NCBI GenBank assembly: GCA_036541255.1
Contig: JAZHDD010000017.1
Location: 22,788-86,787 of the forward strand
Length of the DNA: 64,000 bases
Direction of reading: 5' to 3'
DNA from: Paucidesulfovibrio sp036541255
GTDB taxonomy: Bacteria; Desulfobacterota; Desulfovibrionia; Desulfovibrionales; Desulfovibrionaceae
Below are positions 24,970 to 36,122 of this stretch, piece by piece. Made by a program: the position numbers and the translations under genes. Positions within the stretch are counted from its first letter, which is position 1. Each line of letters opens with the position of its first letter. The notes under the pieces were generated by a model, which worked only from the letters and a program-made list of their open reading frames with translations, searched no databases and was not told the origin of the DNA.

Positions 24970-26063
24970 TATGCATGACCTCCGGTGATGGTATGCTTGA
25001 CTGTACGCAGTCGTGACAGACCGCGCAAAACAAAGGGGCGGGCCAGGAACGCTGCCAGGAGCGCGGCCGACACAGGATACATCCACCCCCGAGCCTCGTT
25101 GCTGTCGGTCTGAATCCAATCCGTGATGGACAGGCCGAGCGAGGCGTAGAGGGCGTTGGCGCCCAGGCCGAGCAGTAGGGCGCTGATCAGGATGGCCGCG
25201 AGATAGACGACGGCGGCCCGCTTTCCGATGATCCGGGAGACCATGGAAAAGGAAGCCAGATTGGTTGCGGGACCGGCCAGCAAAAAGACCAGGGCCGCGC
25301 CAGGGGACAGCCCCTTGAGCGCCAGGGCTGCCACGATGGGCGTGGATGAGGTGGCGCAGACGTAGAGTGGCGCGGATACGGCCAGGGCCGCCAGCAGGGG
25401 CAGCAGGCCGTCGCCGAGGTTGCGCTCGATGAAGCCGTCCGGCATCAGGGCCGTGACCGCGCCTGCCAGGAGCACCCCGACCAGGAACCAGCCGCCAATG
25501 TCAGGCAGAAGATCGCCAAAGGCATAGGCAAGGCCGTTGAGCAGCTTGTCCATCAGGCCGGGGCGGGGCGCGGTGCAGCTCCCTGAGCAGCACGCATCGT
25601 TGCAACCGCTTTGCAGCGGAGGCGCGGGAGGCGTGGTGTCGCGTCCGTTCTTGTCCAGCAGGTTGACGCCCACGCCGGCCAGAGTGGCCGTTATCAGTGC
25701 GGAGAGCGGACGGAGCAGGGTCATGACCGGATCAAGCAGCGCCCAGGTCACGGCCATGGAGTCCACTCCCGTTTCTGGCGTGGAAATGAGAAACGAGGCT
25801 GTGGCGCCCTTGCTTGCGCCTTGCCGCCGCAATCCGGCCGCAGCCGGGGCCACGCCGCAACTGCACAAGGGCAGAGGGATACCCATCAGGGAAGCCTTGA
25901 GCACACTGGAAAAACGGGACGAACCCAGGTGGCGTTGGATCAGATTCGAAGGCAAAAAAGCCTTGAGCATCCCCGCGACCAGAAAGCCGAAAAGCATGTA
26001 TGGCGCTGATTCCAGGAAGACGTCCCAGGCGGAAAGCAGGATGGCGGTTAGCGTTTGTGTCAC
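24969..26063 (-). CDS. Permease of the DUF318/YraQ type (SO_0444-like metal efflux)
   Basis: A 364-residue multipass membrane protein. Conserved blocks are SAPYMLFGFLVAGML, MGIPLPLCSCGVAP, SFLISTPETGVDS and LAGPATNLAS, typical of YraQ/SO_0444 permeases linked with metal or arsenic detoxification. A cytoplasmic loop near the middle has CNDACCSGSC, likely metal binding. I prefer the GTG start at 26061-26063 (GGAGAG just upstream), because the ATG at 26093 lies within a probable repressor operator and lacks a ribosome site. It is coupled to the Cys-rich peptide gene downstream. The metal is not determined; soft divalent ions such as Zn, Cd or Cu are likely. Confidence 0.8.
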   Translation of the reverse strand: MTQTLTAILLSAWDVFLESAPYMLFGFLVAGMLKAFLPSNLIQRHLGSSRFSSVLKASLMGIPLPLCSCGVAPAAAGLRRQGASKGATASFLISTPETGVDSMAVTWALLDPVMTLLRPLSALITATLAGVGVNLLDKNGRDTTPPAPPLQSGCNDACCSGSCTAPRPGLMDKLLNGLAYAFGDLLPDIGGWFLVGVLLAGAVTALMPDGFIERNLGDGLLPLLAALAVSAPLYVCATSSTPIVAALALKGLSPGAALVFLLAGPATNLASFSMVSRIIGKRAAVVYLAAILISALLLGLGANALYASLGLSITDWIQTDSNEARGWMYPVSAALLAAFLARPFVLRGLSRLRTVKHTITGGHA

Positions 26064-26078
26064 GTTCTCTCCAATATT

Positions 26079-26092
26079 TGAACAACTATTCA
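26079..26092. promoter_or_regulatory. ArsR/SmtB-type operator before the permease gene
   Basis: TGAACA-AC-TATTCA, an imperfect dyad like the TGAACA-N2-TGTTCA core of SmtB/CadC/CzrA operators. Read in reverse it equals the site at 26488-26501 at 13 of 14 positions. Confidence 0.7.
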
Positions 26093-26113
26093 TTTATTCT
26101 TGAAAAAAAATAC

Positions 26114-26473
26114 TCATCCATGACGCACATGATCCAGTCCTTCGGCCACTAGGCCGCGAACATGGTCGTCATCCAGGCTGTAAAACACGACTTTCCCTTC
26201 CTTGCGGTAGCGGACCAGCTTGGCCGCACGCAACAGCCGCAACTGGTGCGAAACCGCCGAAGATGTCATGCCCAGGAGTGCGGCAAGGTCGCATACGCAG
26301 AGTTCGCCGACAAAGAGCGCGCGCAAAATGCGGACCCTGGTCGGGTCGCCCAGCACCTTGAAAAGTGCTGCCAATTCAGAAACTTCCCTGTCGGGAAGCA
26401 TTTGCTCTCCGGCTTGGGCCACGGCCTGCTCATGCACGCATTCCATTCGGCAAACATCAATATTCGGCTTCAT
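26114..26473 (-). CDS. ArsR/SmtB-family metal-sensing repressor (CadC-like)
   Basis: A 119-residue winged-helix repressor. It has ELCVCDL with Cys59 and Cys61, plus N-terminal Cys8 and Cys12, matching the CadC alpha3N site (Cys7, 11, 58, 60). It also has Asp102, His104, His115 and His118, with the spacing of the SmtB alpha5 site (Asp104, His106, His117, Glu120), His replacing the final Glu. The recognition helix is in TSSAVSHQLRLLRAAKLV. It is the first gene of the operon with the permease. Paired operators flank it, so it likely represses itself and the permease until metal binds. Confidence 0.9.
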   Translation of the reverse strand: MKPNIDVCRMECVHEQAVAQAGEQMLPDREVSELAALFKVLGDPTRVRILRALFVGELCVCDLAALLGMTSSAVSHQLRLLRAAKLVRYRKEGKVVFYSLDDDHVRGLVAEGLDHVRHG

Positions 26474-26487
26474 GCGTTCCTCTTGTT

Positions 26488-26501
26488 TGAATAGTTGCTC
26501 A
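26488..26501. promoter_or_regulatory. ArsR/SmtB-type operator before the repressor gene
   Basis: TGAATA-GT-TGCTCA, 15 bases upstream of the repressor start, and nearly identical (inverted) to the site at 26079-26092. This implies autoregulation. Confidence 0.7.
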
Positions 26502-26630
26502 TATGTCTGTGGAAGTCAAGGCCCCTTGCCAGTGCCGGGTGAAGGGGCTAAGGTGATTTTTCAAGCTGCGAGCGCCACGGGGACACAGTCCCTGTTTTTT
26601 TTTGTAATGCCTATCAGAATGAGGACCAAC

Positions 26631-27059
26631 GTGGAGAAGATTTATCAGGCGGGTGACGCCATTGAGTCCAAGTGCAATTGCTGCAAGGACGTCCGAATGC
26701 ATGTCGTGGTGGCCATGAACGGTGGTGAAATCGTGAAGGTGCAGTGCAAGACCTGCGGCAGCACGCACAGGCATCCCAAGGTCAAGACCGCTGCTCCCAG
26801 GAAAAAGGGCGTTCGGGCCGTGGCCAAGGCAGTGAAGGCGCTCAAATCCGCGGCAGAGCAGGTACAGGAGTGGGAAAACGCGCTCAACGGCAAGGATATC
26901 GGTTCGGCCAAGCCGTTCGGGTCTGCAGGGTCCGCTGTCGAGGGAGGGCTGATCGACCACCCCAAGTTCGGCGTGGGACTGGTGCAGAAGCTGGTGGCCC
27001 CGAACAAAATGGAAGTACTTTTCCGCAACGGCAGCAAATTGATGGTGCAGGCGTTCTAA
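26631..27059 (+). CDS. Hypothetical protein with N-terminal zinc-ribbon-like Cys pairs
   Basis: A 142-residue protein. I prefer the GTG at 26631, with GAGG six bases upstream; in-frame ATGs at 26617 or 26629 lack a ribosome site. The N-terminus has CNCC and CKTCGSTHRH, two Cys pairs about 33 residues apart that could form a zinc ribbon. A basic, helical middle (RAVAKAVKALKSAAEQV) follows, then a C-terminal block GLIDHPKFGVGLVQKLV / KMEVLFRNGSKLMVQAF seen in hypothetical proteins of other deltaproteobacteria. It may bind nucleic acid. The function is unknown. Confidence 0.7.
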   Translation: MEKIYQAGDAIESKCNCCKDVRMHVVVAMNGGEIVKVQCKTCGSTHRHPKVKTAAPRKKGVRAVAKAVKALKSAAEQVQEWENALNGKDIGSAKPFGSAGSAVEGGLIDHPKFGVGLVQKLVAPNKMEVLFRNGSKLMVQAF

Positions 27060-27114
27060 TCGTTTCCGTTTGATCTGTTGATCGGCGTCGCTTCAGGCAA
27101 CGGCTTGAGGCCAG

Positions 27115-27160
27115 ACGCGTAAAGGCCGGTTTCCTGGAAGGGGAACCGGCCTTTACGCGT
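27115..27160. terminator. Long symmetric hairpin between converging genes
   Basis: Arms of 17 perfect base pairs (ACGCGTAAAGGCCGGTT and its complement) extend to 20 with one wobble, closing a 6-base loop. It lies between the plus gene ending at 27059 and the minus gene ending at 27185, and likely ends both. Confidence 0.75.
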
Positions 27161-27184
27161 CGGAATTCTGGATTCGGGAGGGCG

Positions 27185-27457
27185 TCAGGATTTTTTTTTG
27201 CTGGCGGCATAGGCCAACAATCCGCCCAGGCCGACGATGTAGCCGATGCCTCCGGCGATTTCCGTGGGGCCGAGGCCCTTGTCTTCCAACATGGCCAGGG
27301 AACGATTCACAGGCGCGAGGCGTTTGGCCACGGCTTTGTTCACGACGCTCTCTATGGCGTCCATGTCCTCCTGATCCAGGGTGGCGGCCAGGGTCGGCCC
27401 CGCGCTCAGGAGCAGGGCGGCAAGCAGCAGACAGACGGAAAGCAGGGTACGCGGCAT
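27185..27457 (-). CDS. Small exported protein of the nickel/cobalt uptake operon
   Basis: A 90-residue protein with a signal peptide (cut probably after LSAGPTLA), a short helical extracytoplasmic part, and a C-terminal membrane helix (GGIGYIVGLGGLLAYAA) ending in KKKS. It starts 12 bases after the stop of the NikL-like gene, behind GAGGAG. Accessory proteins of this size with one anchor (NikK/NikN/CbiN-like) help S-components of nickel/cobalt ECF transporters load metal. I infer that role from context; the sequence itself is not diagnostic. Confidence 0.6.
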   Translation of the reverse strand: MPRTLLSVCLLLAALLLSAGPTLAATLDQEDMDAIESVVNKAVAKRLAPVNRSLAMLEDKGLGPTEIAGGIGYIVGLGGLLAYAASKKKS

Positions 27458-27469
27458 GGCAAGGCTCCT

Positions 27470-27805
27470 CTAGCGGTATTCGGATTCTTCAAGCACCCAT
27501 TCGCCCTGGTGCCCTTCGCCCGCGATGATGGTGATGGTCAGGCTGCCCTGAGCGTTTTCCGGGATGGGGAAATCGCACTTGCCCTGGTCGTCCGTGGTTC
27601 CGCTGAAGACTTCGGTCCCGTCGGCTGTCGTGACGATGATCTGCGAATGTTGGGCGGGCGAGGACTTGCTGAAGGAACTTTCCGTATAAATCTTGTCGCC
27701 GTCGCAATAGGCAAAGACCTTGACTCGGTGTGCCTGGGCCGCAAAGGCCAGAGTCAGGATGAGGGCAAAAGCGAGGGCGATGGGTGCGGTGATCCGTCGG
27801 GGCAT
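27470..27805 (-). CDS. NikL-like accessory protein of nickel uptake
   Basis: A 111-residue exported protein. The signal peptide ends in FAAQA and the mature protein would begin HRVKVFAYCDGD, with a His near the new N-terminus. The rest is a small beta-sandwich-like domain (TTADGTEVFSGTTDDQGKC) resembling NikL/DUF4198 proteins encoded with CbiM/NikM. The start has TAGGAGG upstream. It is 31 bases downstream of the CbiM/NikM gene. It probably presents Ni2+ or Co2+ to the membrane component. Confidence 0.7.
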   Translation of the reverse strand: MPRRITAPIALAFALILTLAFAAQAHRVKVFAYCDGDKIYTESSFSKSSPAQHSQIIVTTADGTEVFSGTTDDQGKCDFPIPENAQGSLTITIIAGEGHQGEWVLEESEYR

Positions 27806-27836
27806 GGGCGCCTCCTATTGTAAGATGAGTTTGGGT

Positions 27837-28439
27837 TTACGGCACGCCCGCGAGCACTTCCGGCTTGACCTTGGCCAGGAAACCGTAGGCGAACATGGTG
27901 ATAAGCCCTTCCACGATCATGATTGCCACATGGCTGATCACGAGAGCCGTGGCCGCGGGCAGGAAGCCTTCAACGCTGATCAGGGAAGCCGCAGTGAGCA
28001 AGGCCGAGAGCAGGAGCGCCAGAAACCCGAAGGCAAAGGCCGAGGCGCTGCGCACTCCTGGAGACGAACTGCTGAGCAGGGGGCGGAAGAGGTAGAAGCA
28101 GAGCACTGCGGGCGCGGCCATGTTGAAGGTGTTCACGCCGAGGGTTGTCAGCCCGCCGAATTGGAAGAGTACGGCCTGGAGCAGCAAGGCTACCAGGATG
28201 GCGGGAAAGGCGGCCCAGCCGAGAATGATGCCGAGCAGGCCGCCAAGCACCAAGTGCGCGCTGGAGCCGAGCACGGGGACATGGATCAGCGAGCCGACGA
28301 AAAATGCGGCGGAGAGCATGGAAACGCTCATGATTTGGTCGTAATCAATTTTTTTCAGCCCCACGGCGGTCCCGGCTGCGGTGAGTACGCCTCCGGCGGC
28401 CAATACGGGCCAGGGCAGAACCCCTTCGGCAATGTGCAT
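27837..28439 (-). CDS. Nickel/cobalt ECF transporter S-component (CbiM/NikM)
   Basis: A 200-residue membrane protein starting MHIAEG, the invariant N-terminus of CbiM/NikM in which Met1 and His2 bind the metal. The ATG at 28437-28439 has GAGG upstream; the longer open frame must be ignored because His2 has to be next to the start. The second metal region lies in VPVLGSSAHLVLGG. About seven helices follow. The NikR-like box upstream and the NiFe hydrogenase in the window favour nickel. No ATPase (CbiO) or coupling subunit (CbiQ) is adjacent, so the module must share them with another locus or work alone. Confidence 0.9.
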   Translation of the reverse strand: MHIAEGVLPWPVLAAGGVLTAAGTAVGLKKIDYDQIMSVSMLSAAFFVGSLIHVPVLGSSAHLVLGGLLGIILGWAAFPAILVALLLQAVLFQFGGLTTLGVNTFNMAAPAVLCFYLFRPLLSSSSPGVRSASAFAFGFLALLLSALLTAASLISVEGFLPAATALVISHVAIMIVEGLITMFAYGFLAKVKPEVLAGVP

Positions 28440-28495
28440 GGTAACCTCGGCCTTTGGAAATGATTCTGTAGGAAATGTATTTTCATTGCCCTGTT

Positions 28496-28522
28496 GTGTC
28501 AAGCATTTCAAAAAGGTAACAC
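28496..28522. promoter_or_regulatory. NikR-type operator upstream of the CbiM/NikM gene
   Basis: GTGTCAA-N13-GTAACAC. The right half is exact and the left matches 5 of 7 bases of the GTGTTAC-N13/14-GTAACAC signal described for NikR in Desulfovibrio. It is 57 bases before the start codon, so repression by nickel is likely. Confidence 0.7.
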
Positions 28523-28628
28523 CGGACGTATCGAGTCGAAGGAATCGTGCCGAGCAGTTGTGCGCGGGAATTCTGGACATTCGGGCTCTGCCGGAGCATT
28601 ATTCCGATCCAGCAACAAGGAGTTCGGC

Positions 28629-29279
28629 ATGCTTTTCGATTCGCAGGTGGCCGCTTTTGCCGCCGTGGCCCTGGTTCTGACCATCACTCCGGGTAACGAC
28701 ACCATCCTGGTGTTGCGCAACGCCATTCGCGGCGGGCGGCGGGACGGCATGATCACGGCGTTGGGCATCTGTACCGGATTGTTTGTGCATGCCCTGCTTT
28801 CCGCACTGGGGCTGTCACTGGTCCTGATGCATTCCGCGGACCTGTTTCATGCCGTGAAGTGGGCTGGGGCAGCGTATATCTGCTGGCTTGGTTTCCAGGC
28901 ACTGCGTGACGCCTGGCGCGGGGCCGGCCGCATCGAGGCGGCAGGAGCAGCCGGGAGATGCGCTGTACGGGTAGAACTGCCTCTGCGCCGCAGGCTTTTC
29001 GAGGGGTTTCTCTGCAACGTGCTCAATCCCAAGGTCGCGATTTTTTATCTTGCCTTTTTGCCGCAGTTCATCGGTCCTGGCGACCCCGTGGTGGCCAAGT
29101 CCGTGCTGCTCGCAGGCATCCATTGGGCCATGGGACTCAGTTGGCTGGTGCTCATCTCCTGCGGCGTGGATCTGGCCCGCGCCCAACTCACGCGCTCGTC
29201 GGTGCGGCGCGCTCTGGACGGTTTTTGCGGCGTGGCCTTGCTGGGCCTGGGGCTGCGGCTGGCTCTGGACGACCGTTAG
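28629..29279 (+). CDS. LysE/RhtB family exporter
   Basis: A 216-residue inner-membrane protein with about six helices. The N-terminal ALVLTITPGNDTILVLRNAIRGG carries the family motif (TPGPN-like, here TPGND) and the middle has GFLCNVLNPKVAIFYLAFLPQF, the conserved NPK block. It starts at ATG 28629 after AAGGAG. Members export amino acids or related metabolites. It stands alone between the nickel operon and a convergent AraC-type gene. A second LysE protein is at 34124-34759; the two are only distantly similar. Confidence 0.88.
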   Translation: MLFDSQVAAFAAVALVLTITPGNDTILVLRNAIRGGRRDGMITALGICTGLFVHALLSALGLSLVLMHSADLFHAVKWAGAAYICWLGFQALRDAWRGAGRIEAAGAAGRCAVRVELPLRRRLFEGFLCNVLNPKVAIFYLAFLPQFIGPGDPVVAKSVLLAGIHWAMGLSWLVLISCGVDLARAQLTRSSVRRALDGFCGVALLGLGLRLALDDR

Positions 29280-29282
29280 GCT

Positions 29283-29615
29283 TCAATCCTTGATTTCCCG
29301 CCAGGCCGTGGGAGAAAAGCCCGTGGCCGAGCGAAACACCTTCGTGAAATAGGCGCAACTGCCAAAACCGCACTTCCCGGCCACCTCGGAAACGCTCAGA
29401 TTGGTCTCGTCCAAAAGCTGTCGCGCGAGGCTGAGCTGGCACTTGCGTTTAAAGGCGGTCCAATTGGTGCCGCGTTGATGCAGACGGCGCTGCAGGCTGC
29501 GCTTGCTCAATAAAAGCCGGGCAGCCACATCGTCGAGCTTTAGCTCGGAGATGTGTTCCATGGGTTGCATGGCTTGGATGAGTTCTTCTTCCTGCATTTT
29601 GAAGGGGCTCGGCAT
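29283..29615 (-). CDS. Short AraC-family DNA-binding protein, probably lacking the effector domain
   Basis: A 110-residue protein that is almost only the AraC double helix-turn-helix: KLDDVAARLLLSKRSLQRRLHQRG for the first and SVSEVAGKCGFGSCAYFTKVFRSATG for the second. Full AraC regulators are near 250-300 residues. The open frame continues upstream to 29912, but that part looks non-coding. I used ATG 29613-29615, which has a poor ribosome site. It could be a free-standing DNA-binding protein or the remains of a longer regulator. Confidence 0.55.
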   Translation of the reverse strand: MPSPFKMQEEELIQAMQPMEHISELKLDDVAARLLLSKRSLQRRLHQRGTNWTAFKRKCQLSLARQLLDETNLSVSEVAGKCGFGSCAYFTKVFRSATGFSPTAWREIKD

Positions 29616-30034
29616 GGTGTGGACTCGACTCCTCTGCGGTGCGAACGAAAATGGAGTGAAAGCAATCCCTTCAGGGTTGGCTTTGATTAGGTCATGGTCG
29701 TGCAAGCGTCTATAACTAACGCGCCAATTCTTTCTGAAGCCCGTTAACCGCGAGACGAAGGCGGGAAAGACGCCAGACGCTTCTGTCTGTTCAAAGGCGC
29801 GGACAAAGCGTTTGGCCAACTTGCCCGCTGGGTTTTTCTTTCCAACAAAGAGAAAGGTGGGGTAGGGTTGTGCCGAGGTTTTGGTTGCTTGTCGTGGAAA
29901 AGGCAAGAGCAAAAAGCATTGATATGCCCGCTTGGGTGGTGCCCCTGTCTTGGGGGTTCACCCTATTTACGCGGAACAACGGGAAGGGGTAGACTGAAGC
30001 AAAGTGGTCGTGCCGAAGAAAACAGGATCAATTC
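29616..30034. other. Non-coding, lower-GC stretch
   Basis: About 420 bases with no convincing gene. By eye it is poorer in GC than its neighbours and codon use in all frames looks random. It could be the decayed 5' part of the AraC-type gene or a long promoter region for the gene at 30035. Confidence 0.5.
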
Positions 30035-30511
30035 GTGAAACTTGCCTATCTCATCAGCGCCCTTACCCTGATCGCCGCCGTGAGCGTGGCTTCGGCATTC
30101 TGGAATTTCGGATTCGGTTCAGGCGGACCGCCACCCGCCCGCGAGGTCCCGGCAAGCTTGCACGGCCCGTCCGATCTGCCTGCGGGAGTGGAACTGGACA
30201 TCAAGACTCTGCACAAGACCCGCAAGGCCCTGAGCGACATGGAGCGGCATCTGCGGCGTTGCGATCTGTATGTGGACCGACAGGCTTCCTCGCAGCGGTT
30301 TGTGGAGCCGGGGATTCCGCCCCAGGCCTGCTATACCATCCTTCTTGAACTCAAGGACGGAACCAGGTTGGAAACCCGCAGACGCACCTCCGGCTGGGAC
30401 GCATTGGATCGCTCCATGGCTTCCACTGTGCGGACTTGCTTCAAGCAATATCGGCAGATGCGTGAGCGGCACAAAATCCAGGGCCCTGTGCGGGAAATCC
30501 ACAATTTTTGA
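30035..30511 (+). CDS. Hypothetical exported protein
   Basis: A 158-residue protein that begins with GTG at 30035 behind AGGA. The signal peptide (KLAYLISALTLIAAVSVASA) is followed by a Gly/Pro linker and a charged domain with four Cys (RRCDLY, QACYT, RTCFKQY region), possibly forming disulfides in the periplasm. I do not recognise the family. It converges on the hybrid kinase gene, with the stops nine bases apart. Confidence 0.65.
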   Translation: MKLAYLISALTLIAAVSVASAFWNFGFGSGGPPPAREVPASLHGPSDLPAGVELDIKTLHKTRKALSDMERHLRRCDLYVDRQASSQRFVEPGIPPQACYTILLELKDGTRLETRRRTSGWDALDRSMASTVRTCFKQYRQMRERHKIQGPVREIHNF

Positions 30512-30519
30512 GACAATGC

Positions 30520-34014
<3,495 letters not shown>

Positions 34015-34123
34015 ACCGAGTTCCTCGATTGTAGAAGGAGGAAACTGATAAAATTTACCAGAAATGAAAAGGGAAGGGAAGCATCCCACAATCAAATGGG
34101 GAGGAACAATATGGGAATGCGGC

Positions 34124-34759
34124 TTATGGAAGGGTGCTGAAAAAAAGATTCCAGGCATCCCGAAGCAGGAGCAAACCGAAAAAAGCCAGGGCCAGGGCCA
34201 ATCCTTTAAGCAACAGCACATAGGCCCGCCCGCGCAGAAAGGTTCTGGACCGGGCCGTGAGCAGTGCGATGATTATTTTCGCCGTCACCATGCTGACGTA
34301 AAAGCCTGCCAGGAAAAGCAGCGGCCCCTGTGGGCCGTCCTTCCAGCCGCGCATCAGCATGGGCGAGCCCACCCCGAGCCAAAAGAGATAGGGATGAGGG
34401 TTGAGCAGATTGGTGATGACGCCCTTGCGCAGGGAAAAATTGCGTTGCGGGGTTGTGCCGGGCACGGGGGGCTGGGCGTTCCATGTCTGCCAGGAGAGCT
34501 GCAGGACCACGGCGCAACCCAGCAGGGAGATCAAAGCCAGTGCCCAGGAAAAACGCGCCAATTCGGCCAAAAGCAGGGTCACGGCCAGGATGATGGGCGG
34601 GTCCGAGAACAGCGGAGCCACGGCGATGCGCATGCCTGCCCTGGGGCCGCAGGTCAGGGTTTCGGTGATGACCAGGGTCAGGAGCGGGCCGGGCGCGGCC
34701 CCGGCGGACAGGCCGAGCACGCAGCCGGTGGCCAGGCTGGCAAGGGCGGTTTCAGGCAT
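34124..34759 (-). CDS. LysE family translocator
   Basis: A 211-residue membrane protein with about six helices. The N-terminal GCVLGLSAGAAPGPLLTLVITETL has the APGP motif of the family and the middle has GVITNLLNPHPYLFWL, the conserved NPH/NPK block. It is 42 bases downstream of the outer-membrane barrel gene on the same strand and could be read through from that operon. The substrate is unknown. Confidence 0.85.
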   Translation of the reverse strand: MPETALASLATGCVLGLSAGAAPGPLLTLVITETLTCGPRAGMRIAVAPLFSDPPIILAVTLLLAELARFSWALALISLLGCAVVLQLSWQTWNAQPPVPGTTPQRNFSLRKGVITNLLNPHPYLFWLGVGSPMLMRGWKDGPQGPLLFLAGFYVSMVTAKIIIALLTARSRTFLRGRAYVLLLKGLALALAFFGLLLLRDAWNLFFSTLP

Positions 34760-34801
34760 GGACGGTTTATGCCTTTTGCCCGGCCAATGCGCAAGAGCGA
34801 C

Positions 34802-36121
34802 CTAGAAATACCATGTCAACCGGGTGCTGAACGAATCCGAGGGCCGGGACTCGAAGCCCGTGCCCGGGACCTCGAAGCCGCCGTACTCGGTTTCCCTGTC
34901 GCCCAGGAAGACTGCGCCGCTGGCGCGTAGTTCCAGGTTGTCGGACAGGCTCCAGCGCAGGCCGGGCAGGAGCGTGGTCGAGCCGTCCCCCAGGTTGTTG
35001 ATGCCCGTGAACAGCAGCGTGACCAGGGGATGCACCTCCACTTCCACATGTGCTGCGCCGTAGAGGCTGCCCAGGGTGTGCAGTTCGCCGCGGGCCAGTC
35101 GTTCGGACAGGACCGGGTCCGCAAGGGATTCCGTGGGTTCGCCGTTGGACAGGCCGTTATGGTAGATTTCCACGAAACCATACCAGTTCTTGCCCAGCCA
35201 GTTCCAGGAGTAGTCTAGGTTGGCGGCCAGGGAGAGATAACCGTCGCGGCCCCGGTTGCGTTCCTCCAGGAAGGTCCAGGAGGCGTCCAGGCGCCAGGCC
35301 GCGTCGCCCGCGTAGCCGCGCAGGCCCGCTCCCACGATCTCGTCCTCGTAGTGTTTGGCCGCGAGCAGGTCGATCTCGGTTTCGCCCACGGAAAAATGCG
35401 CCTTGCCGCCCAGGGAGGCCTGCTCCCAATCGCCGGCTCCGTCGCGCGGATCGCGGTGCGGGGTGTATATCAGCTGTATGCCCGCGTCTCCGGCCTGGAA
35501 TTGGACCAGGGCCATGTCGTCCCCGAGCTTGTAGTCGCGCACCGTGTCCGTGGGCGCAAAGGGATTGAAGAGGTCGAGCGGGTTGAAGACCAGCCCGTTG
35601 CCCCAGGTCAGGGCTTGCCTGCCGAGCCGGATTTCGCCCCAGTCCGGGACCAGGGTCAGGCAGAGCCGGTCCAGCCGGTGGGAAAGCACGGTGCCGTCGT
35701 CCTTCCAGGCGGTCCAGGAAAGATCCATGAGCCTGCGGTCGTCATCTTCGGGCGTGACCAGCCCGTCGGGGTGGAGCCAGGGATAGCGGCGCGCCAGTTC
35801 CTTGCCCCGGCTGCGCGTTTCCCCGCCCTGAAGCCGGGCTTCGTAGTGCACGTCAACGTAGGCGGAGTCGCCCAGAAAGGTTTTGTTCAGCAGGCGCAAT
35901 TCCAAGAGTCCGTCCGTGAGCGGCGAGCCGTCCAGGCTGTCCATGCTCGTGCGGCCCGGCGGAAAGGTCAGGCTGCCCAGGCCCATGAGGTGGCCGCCCC
36001 ATTCCATGTCCACCAGAGGCGCGCCTTCGGCGGTTTCCTGAACGGCTTCCTGGGCGCGCGCAGGGATCGCGGCAAGCAGCAAAGCCGGGAGAAGGAGCAG
36101 GGCAAGGGCGGAGCTGCGCAT
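34802..36121 (-). CDS. Outer-membrane beta-barrel protein of an ABC export locus
   Basis: A 439-residue exported protein. It starts at ATG 36119-36121 after AAGGATTGAG, with a signal peptide ending in IPARA. The rest alternates polar and aromatic residues in short strands and ends in LTWYF, a C-terminal aromatic residue typical of outer-membrane barrels. WGEIRLGRQALTWGNGLVFNPLDLFNPF resembles DUF1302-like porins (in short, GRQALTWGNG). It begins one base after the ABC ATPase stop. The operon also has a LolA-fold protein and two FtsX-type permeases, so it may receive or span a lipid export route. Confidence 0.75.
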   Translation of the reverse strand: MRSSALALLLLPALLLAAIPARAQEAVQETAEGAPLVDMEWGGHLMGLGSLTFPPGRTSMDSLDGSPLTDGLLELRLLNKTFLGDSAYVDVHYEARLQGGETRSRGKELARRYPWLHPDGLVTPEDDDRRLMDLSWTAWKDDGTVLSHRLDRLCLTLVPDWGEIRLGRQALTWGNGLVFNPLDLFNPFAPTDTVRDYKLGDDMALVQFQAGDAGIQLIYTPHRDPRDGAGDWEQASLGGKAHFSVGETEIDLLAAKHYEDEIVGAGLRGYAGDAAWRLDASWTFLEERNRGRDGYLSLAANLDYSWNWLGKNWYGFVEIYHNGLSNGEPTESLADPVLSERLARGELHTLGSLYGAAHVEVEVHPLVTLLFTGINNLGDGSTTLLPGLRWSLSDNLELRASGAVFLGDRETEYGGFEVPGTGFESRPSDSFSTRLTWYF

Positions 36122-36122
36122 C

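Noticed and set aside
24969..26093. ATG at 26093 as start of the metal permease
   Set aside because: The codon lies in the ArsR-type operator and has no Shine-Dalgarno; GTG at 26063 has GGAGAG.
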